DNA from: Saccoglossus kowalevskii
Taxonomy: Eukaryota > Hemichordata > Enteropneusta > Harrimaniidae
Assembly (NCBI RefSeq): GCF_000003605.2
Contig: NW_003130854.1
Span: forward strand, 376,072 to 440,071
Direction: 5' to 3'
DNA length: 64,000 bases
Made by a program: the position numbers and the translations under genes. Of the stretch, positions 1 to 9,814 are shown piece by piece. Numbering within the stretch: the stretch's first letter is position 1; every line of letters starts with the position of its first letter. Under the pieces are notes generated by a model, which was not told where the DNA came from, made no database searches, and saw nothing but the letters and a program-made list of their open reading frames with translations.

Positions 1-74
1 TTCACAGTCTGCTAAATTATCACACACCCATTCCCACTGAATGCAGAAGTCATTGCAGTAAAAACATTCTTGAA
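1..74 (-). CDS. LDLa gene exon 7 (partial): start of LDLa module 5
   Basis: The acceptor TTTTATGCAG at 75-84 opens a phase-1 exon encoding [12 protein letters not shown], then [10 protein letters not shown]: five cysteines of a further LDLa module. The exon is cut by the window edge, so the rest of the gene lies to the left. Confidence 0.78.
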
Positions 75-3000
75 CTGCATAAAAGAAAAAAGAAATTTTG
101 TTTAAATATACTACAAATTAAAAATGCAAAAAAATTGCCTTTAAGTTAATAATTTATAGAATTCAACAAAATGGTCAATAGTCAATTACACAATGAATGT
201 AATGTTCAGGCTTTTTTCAGTTGAGTCTAAGCATATACAAATTCAAGCAAGCTGCTCTCTGATTGGTCCAACTGTTACAATGTAGGTGTTAGGGTTGGGT
301 GGCCAATCAGCCACCTATTGCAAGTAGATTTGCATTCACTCAGCCTTTTCTGAACATACTTTTTCATCTGACCTAATAGATTTAAGGTTGTATAGTGTAT
401 TGGAGAGGAGTGAAAAATATACTGTGCAATTTTAGTGGATTTGACTCTTGGCATGAATTAACAGAATCTTAATTTAGCTAAAGTTTTGACTATCTCCCTG
501 TGAGAAAATAGACTGCTAAATTAGCTAAATCTTGAATTAGCGAAATTAACATGATAGCTAAAAGACACGTTTTACAGTAATCATTCAAAGTCAATTACTC
601 AGTACATACATGTATGTATTCTAGTAGAAATATACACACATATGAGAGGGGATTGAGTGCTATATAATAGTGAGCGAGTTTAGATTTCAATTGCTTCCCT
701 ATACAAAAGTATAGAAAAAACATAATATTTAGACCCACACATAATGTTGCATAAATATGTTAGTTACATTACAGGAATTAATAAAATGCATTGAAAAAAG
801 TATGGCTCCAAGTGTGATTTAGAAAATAATCACATTTTATGTATTTCTTGCATTTAATTAAATGTATAGTAAAAAGATCACATTAATGAATGACACAAAT
901 TCCAGTTTCCAATTAACTGGAACTCAATCACCAAACAATACACTGACAATACACATTTTTACATGTTTTTAAATTTGTCATTGTAGAGTTTTTACACCAC
1001 GGCAATGCTAAGACCTTTGTTCTGTTTACAATCTATTTCTTGCATAAGGCTGGATGGTGCAGAGAGGACATCAACCACTCAGGAATGATTAACAATAATT
1101 AACATGTGCACTCACATTGCGGACATAAACTCGTGTCTTCATCAGAGTGATCTTCACAATGGAACGTATAGCCGTCGCATACATTGTCTCTCTCAACACA
1201 CACAGTATCATTATCGCAAATGTGACCATCACATATACCATCTGCGAGAAAAACAAATTATAATGAATTGATTGATGAATGACAAACATTCTGATCTGAT
1301 CTGTACTGTGCAAAACAAAAGTGTGCGTTTGTGTGTGTACATTATGTATGTATGAAGTTTAAATTCCATTGGACTATGCTAACCTTTTCACCACCTGACT
1401 TCCTTACACAAATTTGTCTGCATTTTTTCCTTATATTCTTCAATATTTCTGGAATTGAACCCTAAATTTTGGAGCCATCAAAATTTGAGTACTGATAAAT
1501 ATTTTGTTTGTACTTAAAAACTTTTGCTATTCTTGTCTTAAACTTCTGATGGAAAGTACAGACTATAAACAGAACTATTTTATGAATTGTGATGCATAGA
1601 GGGAACTTGTGGGAAATCTTGTCTATCACTACGAGATTCATCAAAATCCACACAAGGATTGAATTTAATCTATAAATGCATGACCAGGATTCATTTCCAG
1701 AATGGTAGAAATCCTGAATTATGATTTATTTTAGCACTGTTCATGTATAACCAAGATTCGGCTCAGAATGGCAGAAATGTTGTTTACCATTAACATGATC
1801 GCCATTTGGCCATCTTAAAGAATGAATGTGAATATGTGTGACATTGTGTGTATAGAAAGTTTAAATATGATTTGTCAATTAATGCATGTCAGAGATTTGG
1901 CTCTGAAATGGCATTCATTAAAACAAAATGTGCATTAGTTACAATGTATATGTATGTATCATCTTTGAACAAAATTCATCAATACACGACAGAGACCCAG
2001 TTCCAAAAAGCTGGATAATAATGATCACCATTTGGCCATCTTTAATCAGATTTTAAAATGAATGTGCATATAACATGTCCCAAGATGTAAGAAGTATTTG
2101 TAAAGTTCATTGTAATTAGCCGAGGCATGTGTAAGATAGTCCCAATAGTGATATATATCTGCTTACAACACAGTAAGGAATTTTCATCACGTTCATCATC
2201 ACAATCCACCTCTTCATCACAGGCCCATGTATAGGGGATAACAGTGTTGCCTTCATCACACTCAAATCCTACAATATAAATATAGATATGGATAAGTTTA
2301 GTAACATCAGAGGTACATTACTTGATACCAAGATCCCGTTACAATCTCGCGCTCACATAAGCGGTCCAACTCAGAAAAATGCGAATGCGCATGCCTGAGG
2401 TAACTAGGATACTGGGATGTCCAGGTGGATCAAAATAGCTGCTCACGATATGACGGATTACGATAACTATATTTTCTGTACATTTTCGATGTATTACATT
2501 TTTTCACTATGAATGTGGTAATACACGTTTTATTGTTTTATTACAAACCGCCTATATCATGTCAGAAGGTACTAGTACTAGCATCAGTCTCGCTATCTAG
2601 GAGATGAGACTGGAATAGGATCTTGGCATGATGTCACCATACAGTACTATGTGCGTTGCAAACCCCAAGTAATGTACTTCTGGTAACATATACCATGTAC
2701 CAATTATCAGTAAGAACCCATTCACCATAAGTGTAATTTTTTACTATGAATATAACATTCAAGTGCAAACGTATTAAGATGGTGATGTCCAAAAACTTTA
2801 ACATAGTTTCACCGCCATGGGTGTGTGCATCTATATCTCAAACATGTCTGATCAATTTATGTTCAAACTAATCTCAAAGACTCCCATTGTGTGCTACACA
2901 CATACAGGAGTAACAGTTGATGTATGTGTTGCACAGGCAGTCACCCAGTGAGGAGATCTAAAGATGCAATTAAGTTAATATATAGCACAGGTGCATGAAC

Positions 3001-6000
3001 ATAAAAAAAAATTATGACCAGATTCTGCTCCCAAAATTGTTCTTTTTGATAATCAGAATTATTTATATTTTTAGAATACGATTTTGATGTTTCTTTACTG
3101 TTGAAAGATTAGCAAGAATTAAGTTTTTAAACAAACAAGCAAGTCTTCAAAATGCCTGGTAATTATAGGTTAATTGAAATCTAGGTATTAATCATGAAGT
3201 AAACACAGCGTACATGTGCATCTACAGAAATTGCGCTGCTTCACTACAAGCCAGCATACACAAAATGCATTCTGGGTAATGATGTCATCGACCAGGGGGA
3301 CACATTTGTGAATGCACATTACCTTCATAAAGGCAGTTGTCATGCTCATCAGATTCATCAGCGCAGTCAGAGTACCAGTCACACTCCACCTTAGCATCAA
3401 CACAACCACCATCAGCACAATGGAAGTCATGTACCCCACAGTGACTTTTTTCTGCAATCAAACATTTTCAAGATTTTTGACAGAATGTATGAAAAGACAA
3501 CATAAATATGTATCATTTATTATATTGACATGCTCAGTTTCCTGAAGCCCAGCCCAACAACAATTATAAGTGAAAATACTAACATCAAAATATAAATTCT
3601 ATATACATGTAGCATCTCGCTACACATTTTTAGCACATACATGTATATCAAATTTTGCACATATATCAAATGTTAACTGATTTCTGGTCAGAAGATAAGG
3701 CAAGAAAATTACAGTAGCATTTTTACTAAAACTGCTACTGCTTGAAGCAAAATTGAACACCCTTCTCATAATAGTTATTGCAGTGAAATTAATTAATTTC
3801 ATCCTTAACTTCACTATGGCAGAACTTGCATTTTCTTTCCGACACTTCCTGCCACGACTTATCTCCAATTACCATGCTCATGCATTATTTTACACAGAAA
3901 ACAATGGCCCACAGTCAGTCAGCCAGCCAGTCATCATTCTTTTTTTTGCAAAAGATAAGTTTGCATTATTTCATTTTTTGATTGGACAATTTTGATCAGA
4001 ATCTGTAACAATGTGGGAAAAATAATTAGCGTTCGTTATTCAAGGTTTAAAAAAACATGTAAAACATACCCCTAGCCAAACAATGAGACTCATCGGAGCC
4101 ATCTGTGCAATCTTCTTTACCATCACACTCAAAGGATGATTGAATACAGTCATTATTTGCACATATAAAAAGATCAGAACAGTCCACAAAGCTTCGCATC
4201 ATAATCAGTTCGTTACGTTCTTGTTTTTTCTTTCTTCTGCTAACCAACTGAATTGAGTCTATTTTAAAACAAAATTTATTAAATGATTTTGATTAATAAT
4301 AATGGCATATCTAAGTTGTATTGTCAGTACAACTGTTGAAGTTTAAATTTTGAGTTATGTCATTTGTGAGTATGCTAATTAACACATTGTGTTGTTTATC
4401 AACTATTAAAAGTATTTGTTGTCTTCACTACAATAAATTTCATCATGCAGTGATGTTAACTACTGTGAAATACTTTATTTTTGCTTGGAATTAATTTTCA
4501 TTATTTTCGCTGAGGTAATGATTCAGTGAAAATAAAATCCAGCGAATATACTTTTTTTCCTGCAATGCCCGAAAAGTTTTTTCAGCGAAAATTAATTCCA
4601 GCTAAAATAAAGTATTTCATAGTATTAAACCTTTGTTGGAGACTGTGGTAGCAACAGGTAAAGTAGTCTCTAAATTCAAAAAGAACACATCAATATTAAT
4701 GTTAGTTCATCTTCAATCATCCAACAGAATCAGATATGTGGCAATATGACAATATTTCAACAATAGAAACATCTCTTCAATTTACATAAAGCCAGTGTAC
4801 TACTAATAGAAATAATTTTTTTTTCTTAAAAATGGGTTTCCTATGAACAGCAGAGCTGTGTCAAGTTACATATAGGTTAATGACAGTTTGATACATGTCC
4901 AATTGTATGTCCATTTATTGCAGGTGAATTGGTCTGAAGGCAGGTTTTTATGATACATGTTAACTTTGCTGATGCAAACATGTTTTTCTCAGTTATTAAA
5001 AATATTCAAAGCTAGCAGGAAGCCTATATTTGTTTTAACGGTATTTCTGAGTATACTATTATCGTATTTATCCGGGTAAGAGCCCAGGATCCTGAACATG
5101 GTAAATTGCCAAAAAATAGGGCTGGGCCTGTATTGTCCTATAGCATTCATGTACCAAATTTTATTCAAATGTGATGATCAGTAATTGAGATATCAGTGTT
5201 AATTAATTTTGTTAATTAGGTGATTAATAAGCATAAATATTTACCAAAAACTAATTGGAAAAATAAACATTCATGGAAATTAGACAATTAATATGCACAA
5301 TTATTTACCCTAAAACTAATCAGGTCTCTGCATAGTCCTAGAGGATCTATGTAGCAAGGCTCATTGAAATATGATGATTTAGTACTTGAGATATTAGGCG
5401 AAAAGCTAAAAATTAACTAATTATGCTAATAAGGTAATTAATATGCACAAATATTACCCCAAAACTAATCAGGGGTCTGCACAGTCCTTAAGTAACTATG
5501 GACAAACTTTCATTGCAAATTAGGTTATTAATATGTACTGATATTACCCTAAAAACTATCAGGTCTGTGCAGTGTCCTATGACATCTATGTATCAAGTTT
5601 TATTGAAATGTGATGATTAGTACTTGATTAAACATTATGCAAACTAGGAAATTAATATGCCCGGATTTTTACCTAAAACTAATCAAATCTGCACACTAGT
5701 TCAGAGCATCTATGTGCCAAGTTTCATCAAAACCCAATGAGTGGTTCTTCATATATCAGTGGAACAGTCATGGAACAGCTAAAAATCAGCTAATTATCAT
5801 GCACATTAGGTAATTAATATTCATGGATTTTACCCAAAACCAAATCAAATCTGTGCATTGGCCCAGAGCATATATGCACCAAGTTTCATCAAAATCTGAT
5901 TAGTGGTTCTTGAGATAACTGTGGAACAAAAAAAGTGAAATACATACTAGTACATGTACATACAGTCAGGGTAGCTTCGCACACAGGAGTCAAAAAGAGA

Positions 6001-9000
6001 ACTACTGTAACAGTTTCTGCTTTAATTAATATACATTTTTATAGACTGACTGACTGTTATGATTCTGAAAAAAAAATCTTGAAAAATAAATGTAAATCAG
6101 CGGTGAACGCGCTGCCCTGAAGGCAGAAATTACCTATTTTGCTGTCACAGCTATTTCGCGTTCACCCCTTGTTTTACGCAATTAACAATTATTTTTAAAG
6201 AATGTTTATAAGCATCACGACAGACTACAAGAAAATCAACTGTTAATACAAGCACAGTCAACGAACGGAAAATAGGTTTTTGTTATTTTTTGTGTAGAAA
6301 AAAGCTCCTCCCGAGTATGAAGCCCATTCCTCTATTTTTACTAGGTATTTATCAAGTTGAAGGCATTCACGATTATAAGCTGAGAGTGTTTTTACTGGGC
6401 GTTGACGATATTCTTTAAAATATGCATGTAAAAAGTGCGTTTCATTTCATAATAATCGTGATTGGCATGATAGTCTGGTTCGTGCTTTTATGAGACAACT
6501 AGCATTAATTTCAGAGTGCATGGCGAACGTACACAACGTGGTTCGCATCCTTTCTATTCTGTCATTTACCCAGGATGAACCCTGATGTTGCAATACAGGA
6601 GTAATCCATATAGTAGTAGTTTTTGAAAAGCCAAAAATGTGATCGTTAAGTCGTGTACCTGGTTATTGGGCATGGTTTACTTTGAGACTATCATGAAAGG
6701 CCTAGGGTTTGAACGATGTGACATGCTAGCGACCGTGAACGGTGTTTAAATTCTTCCTCCACACTAAGTTTACCCACGGTTACTATTAACCGTCGTTTAT
6801 ATTTCGGAAATTACGAATCGCCAGTTTTTAGGGGAAAAATCATCATTTTAACATTGCGGTAATTCACTTCCGCATTGCGTTAAAAAATCATCGTCAATAA
6901 TCGGAAAATTTCATCATTACGACACATCATTTTGATTGGTTAATGAAAGACATGACCTGTTAGATCAAAGGAAGAATGTTTCAGATCAAATCATGCTGAA
7001 AAACCTCACGGTGGAAAATTGCTTTGCGTCGAGAGTTTACGTACGATCGAAAACATACCAAAACGAAGATAATGATAAATGCCTTCGTCCACTGATTCTT
7101 CACATTCTTTCACGGTAAATTCAGACTGTATGTAAATTGTATTGTAATAAAATGTGTGTGTTTTTTATGAACCTGTTTGTTTCTTCATTGTAAGTGTCGT
7201 GGAAATCAATGACGAATTTTTTTGGATAATTTTTCGTTGTTGGCAGGATGGTTACAGTGTTTATCCCCAAAACAAAATCATTTTTTCTGAGTTGGTCCTC
7301 TAGTATAAGCTCATCCCTTACTTTTCCCTTATGTGTTCATGCCTATGATCAGGAGAGTATGGTATACTGTGAAGATTCAGATCAGTCCAGTGTGAGTGAT
7401 GAGAGTATATCGTCGACGATGCCTCTTGTTCGGATGATAGTTTTATTTCAAATTACACGGAAGTCTGTGAACAATCTGCTTGGTGTTCCTGTGACAATTG
7501 TCCCATGATTTTCCAGTGCAGCCCCATGAATACATGGACGAAAATGTTTCCACCACCATGAACTCAAGATTGCATACTCCAGCATCCAGAATAATTTGCA
7601 CGCCGCACAGTGCAGTACTGGAAACAGCATTTATTAGAGAGACAAAAAACAAAACAAAACAAAATGCCTGTCTCGATCAATCGCACACCCATGTTTGTAT
7701 GTTGATATGCTTATGAATGATATTAACGTAAAAGTCGAAACAACCTAGACTAGAAGTCAATTCACCAGTCCAGCCAACTATAGCTCCCTGAGTTGTTTAT
7801 ATTTAATCAGATACTATTTCGTCATCATGCTTTGTTACCTTTCCTGTTTATACCTCATGAGGGCGTTTTTTATGGCAAGATGGCGCAAACAGAAGTCCTT
7901 TGCAGGTTTATGGTTTCTCATGTTTAATCATCATAACTCTGAAGATAATCATTTTTTTTTTCAAATTTATAATCAATATACATAACTTGATACATACAAA
8001 CACCAAATTAGGCTCTATTTAGTTCCCTTTTAAGGATGAACAAGTTGTACTATTTTCTGATTGACAACAATTGGTACAGCGTGCAACTTAGCAAGAAGTT
8101 TAGCAATACAAAGGTCATCAAGAAAAAAACAAAGTTGCATTTACTAAAAACACCAAAGCATGAATTTCTTTACCTCATTAAAACAAGTACATGCAACTTA
8201 CCATTCCTCTCATTAAACCAATCTCTGTATCCATTACACCCATGGTAGCCTGTGTACGATTCATTGCAGTTGCCAATCCACTTGTATGGTTCTGTGTTAC
8301 AAGTGTTAAACCTGTATAATCCTGCAGAAGATGGAGTCCATCTCTCTATTGAAAGGTTTGGACATTCTAAAGCTACCCTCGTCTCAGAATCTGGGAAATT
8401 TAAAATTAAAATTAAAAAATAAAATAGGTTGTTTTGCAATTTAAAATTTGTTTCTGATTACTCAACTCACTCATAAGTGAATTGTTCCAATTTTTCAAGT
8501 CAATAATGCTTTACTATTGTACGACATGTACATCCAACACTAAAACAGTATTTAGAAATTTTTTAAATGTTATATTTACACTCGTTCAAAATTTCCTTCA
8601 TTTTAGGATACATGTACATCACTAACATGTTCCCGATTAATTAAACTACACTTCAACACTGTTGACTTCTGCTGTAGAAGATTGTATTTTTTGCCGAATT
8701 TTAGATTTCAGGGATATTTTCATTAAGAACGATTTATTTAGAAATTCATGGTTTAATTTACAAGTATTTATTACATAGCTATTATTTTAGCGGGGTTAAA
8801 TTGTGCAGAATGTGTGAACATCGCCGACTGGAGTTTCATACGTTTTCAACCTGAACTGCACAGTGTCATTCCGGCCCTCGGAAAGTAATTAGTAAAAGCG
8901 TCCATGGAGATAAAAAAAGAAGTCACAGCCAAGCTTAGATCAAAGGTACAAGGATGGATTGCCGCTGTTTGTATATAGATCAGGGAGTGTATTTGCCGAA

Positions 9001-9814
9001 CAGACCAAAGAGCACAGGAAAATAGTTCCTTTTGTACCCCCCCTCATCCCTAACCCTACCCTACCCCCCCCCCAGCACTCCCCATTTAATTGTACATGCC
9101 CCTCCCAAGGACAACTATAGTTATATAAAGGGAGCTTAAATATACAAATGAATTGGGTAACTGGGAGTGAGTGTTAAGGGTTAGGGATGGGGGGTACACA
9201 AAAGGAACTCTTACCCGACAACGAATCCCCCCCCCCGGTACTCGCCACTCAGGAGCTAGTGCTCCGCAGTTGAATACTGGACTCAAGAAGATCGACGTTG
9301 AGGGCCCTTTCTGGCAAATAATTCCCTAAATTTTGCTAAAATAGTAAAAAATCTATAAAAAAAAATTGGCTCCACCGTGAAAATGAGGTCAAACAACTGT
9401 ATATGCCCGTATACACTTCAACTATGGGCAGTACGTTCTAGACAGAGGACTGCGTATGCTACAGGAAAAAAAGTATTCCGATCACCGTTTGCATAAGTAT
9501 AACATGCAAAAATTGTTCTTACCCAGATTTCAACAACGGCACAATAATATCGAAAACTCGCAACATATCGGGTCATTATCAATCTTTCCCGCCGCAGACA
9601 TTTTGAGTCATAAGAATACACCCTAACATATGCACGTTCAACAATGTGGCACACTTTTACAAGTTGTAAAGAGGGGAAGTGGTCGTTTGGGGAAAATAGT
9701 AAATTTACCTTCTTGTTGCAAACTATGAACTGTTGACGGTATGAGTTGTGTTAAAAACAGTTTCGGTGACAGCAGAACGGAAATTACGCTGAACCATCCA
9801 GGAAAGCCAGCCAT
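1..9814 (-). CDS. LDL-receptor class A repeat protein, 5' part of gene (7 exons seen, runs off left edge)
   Basis: Spliced gene model. Exons in transcript order: 9709-9814, 8202-8390, 4070-4258, 3323-3451, 2167-2268, 1116-1241 and 1-74 (partial). Every junction is GT-AG and every intron is phase 1, so each internal exon is a symmetrical 1-1 module. The product starts with a hydrophobic signal peptide, then a Cys/Trp-rich segment I do not recognise, then at least five LDLa modules. LDLa modules are about 40-residue, six-cysteine, calcium-binding ligand-binding domains found in LDL receptors and many secreted or membrane proteins. The first shows the canonical pattern ending [16 protein letters not shown]. 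No membrane segment, EGF or YWTD propeller is visible because the 3' part lies outside the window, so receptor versus secreted protein cannot be decided. The protein is probably extracellular. Family assignment is firm; specific identity is unknown. Confidence 0.85.
1116..1241 (-). CDS. LDLa gene exon 6: LDLa module 4
   Basis: This 126-bp phase 1-1 exon has a CTCGCAG acceptor and a GTGAGT donor. It encodes six cysteines: [26 protein letters not shown] and the tail [11 protein letters not shown]. The spacing and acidic tail fit an LDLa repeat. Confidence 0.82.
1680..2110. repeat. Degenerate repeated intronic sequence
   Basis: In the intron between exons 6 and 5, several diverged copies of two short themes recur. 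One is GATTC/GACC...CCAGAATGG-like. The other is GATC(G/A)CCATTTGGCCATCTT (near 1799-1818 and 2022-2042), each followed by AATGAATGTG. This looks like a decayed tandem array or nested copies of a dispersed repeat. Boundaries are approximate. Confidence 0.45.
2167..2268 (-). CDS. LDLa gene exon 5: LDLa-like module 3, one cysteine short
   Basis: This 102-bp phase 1-1 exon has a TTGTAG acceptor and a GTAAGC donor. With the last cysteine of exon 4 (CLYEG) it makes an LDLa-like pattern: FEC, then WACDEEVDC and [11 protein letters not shown]. The usual third cysteine of the module is not present; the sequence there reads TVIPYTW. Either it is a degenerate LDLa, or disulfide pairing differs across the exon boundary. 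Confidence 0.78.
2301..2689. mobile_element. Non-autonomous TIR element (~390 bp)
   Basis: Imperfect terminal inverted repeats bound this intronic segment. The left end GTAACATCAGAGGTACATTA pairs with the reverse complement of the right end, which reads ATGTTACCAGAAGTACATTA. The match resumes inward (CCAAGATCC...TCTC) after an extra ~36 bp in the right arm. There is no coding capacity. It is most likely a MITE of a cut-and-paste DNA transposon; the family is not assigned. Confidence 0.65.
3323..3451 (-). CDS. LDLa gene exon 4: LDLa module 2
   Basis: This 129-bp phase 1-1 exon is flanked by a TGCAG acceptor and a GTAATG donor. It encodes C-x5-FHC, GGC, EC, DC and the acidic tail [10 protein letters not shown]: a six-cysteine LDLa module with the calcium-cage acidic residues present. 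Confidence 0.85.
4070..4258 (-). CDS. LDLa gene exon 3: basic linker plus LDLa module 1
   Basis: The C-terminal half encodes a complete LDLa module with six cysteines in canonical spacing ([14 protein letters not shown], then [16 protein letters not shown]). The donor is GTATGT in phase 1. The acceptor is less certain. The phase-compatible choice after a T-rich tract is ...AAATAG at 4259-4264, which adds a 24-residue basic linker containing RRKKKQER. A later, poorer AG (after AAACAAG) is the only other phase-1 option I found nearby. Confidence 0.8.
4461..4624. mobile_element. Palindromic MITE (164 bp), TA-flanked
   Basis: Near-complete palindrome. The left end TACTGTGAAATACTTTATTT continues through GGAATTAATTTTC. 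It is mirrored on the right by GAAAATTAATTCC, then AAATAAAGTATTTCATAGTA. The terminal TA/TA suggests Tc1/mariner-type target use, but that is inference. A single diverged arm recurs at 12116-12150. Confidence 0.75.
5120..5930. repeat. Degenerate tandem array, about six units
   Basis: The intron between exons 3 and 2 carries about six diverged units. Each contains (T)CTGxGCAxxGTCC, then ATCTATGTxxCAAGTTT(C/T)AT, TGATGATTAGTACTTGAGAT, and GGTAATTAATATGCACAAAT followed by ACCCxAAAACTAATCA. Unit starts lie near 5126, 5321, 5470, 5561, 5685 and 5848, so spacing varies from about 90 to 195 bp. No coding potential is seen. Confidence 0.7.
7340..7680 (+). pseudogene. Fragment resembling P2X7 intracellular zinc-binding domain (broken)
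   Basis: Lying antisense in an intron of the LDLa gene. One frame gives a Ser/Asp-rich lead ([15 protein letters not shown]). A second frame continues [11 protein letters not shown], then [11 protein letters not shown] third stretch from about 7498 gives [16 protein letters not shown]. In order, these resemble the WCxCGxC and CL.P.VLxTA parts of the P2X7 receptor C-terminal domain, which occurs in many stand-alone invertebrate proteins. The pieces are in different frames and the middle cysteines are missing, so this is a decayed copy. The family call is by pattern only and moderately uncertain. Confidence 0.42.
8202..8390 (-). CDS. LDLa gene exon 2: unrecognised Cys/Trp-rich module
   Basis: This 189-bp phase 1-1 exon has a TTTCCCAG acceptor and a GTAAGT donor. 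It encodes 63 residues with four cysteines and three tryptophans, with short motifs such as [20 protein letters not shown] and GCNGYRDWF. It contains N-x-S/T sequons (NLS, NES), in line with an extracellular location. It is not an LDLa repeat, because the acidic DxSDE tail is missing. I cannot match it to a named domain. Confidence 0.78.
9025..9208. mobile_element. Short foldback element (184 bp)
   Basis: The left arm starts GTTCCTTTTGTACCCCC and continues through ATCCCTAACCCT. The right arm is its near-exact reverse complement, ending GGTACACAAAAGGAAC. Arms are about 33 bp with a ~115-bp AT-richer spacer. It lies in the first intron of the LDLa gene and has no coding capacity. It fits a MITE or foldback repeat. 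Confidence 0.65.
9709..9814 (-). CDS. LDLa gene exon 1: signal peptide
   Basis: The first in-frame ATG is at 9814. It encodes 35 residues starting [16 protein letters not shown], with a hydrophobic stretch at about residues 7-24 typical of a signal peptide, cleaved perhaps after the VHS near residue 31. The exon ends in phase 1 at a GTAAAT donor (9703-9708). No transcription start or 5' UTR boundary can be fixed from sequence. Confidence 0.7.

Noticed and set aside
9040-9070. Telomere-like CCCTAACCCTACCCTACCC
   Set aside because: It is a short irregular run within the arms of a foldback element, not a telomeric array.
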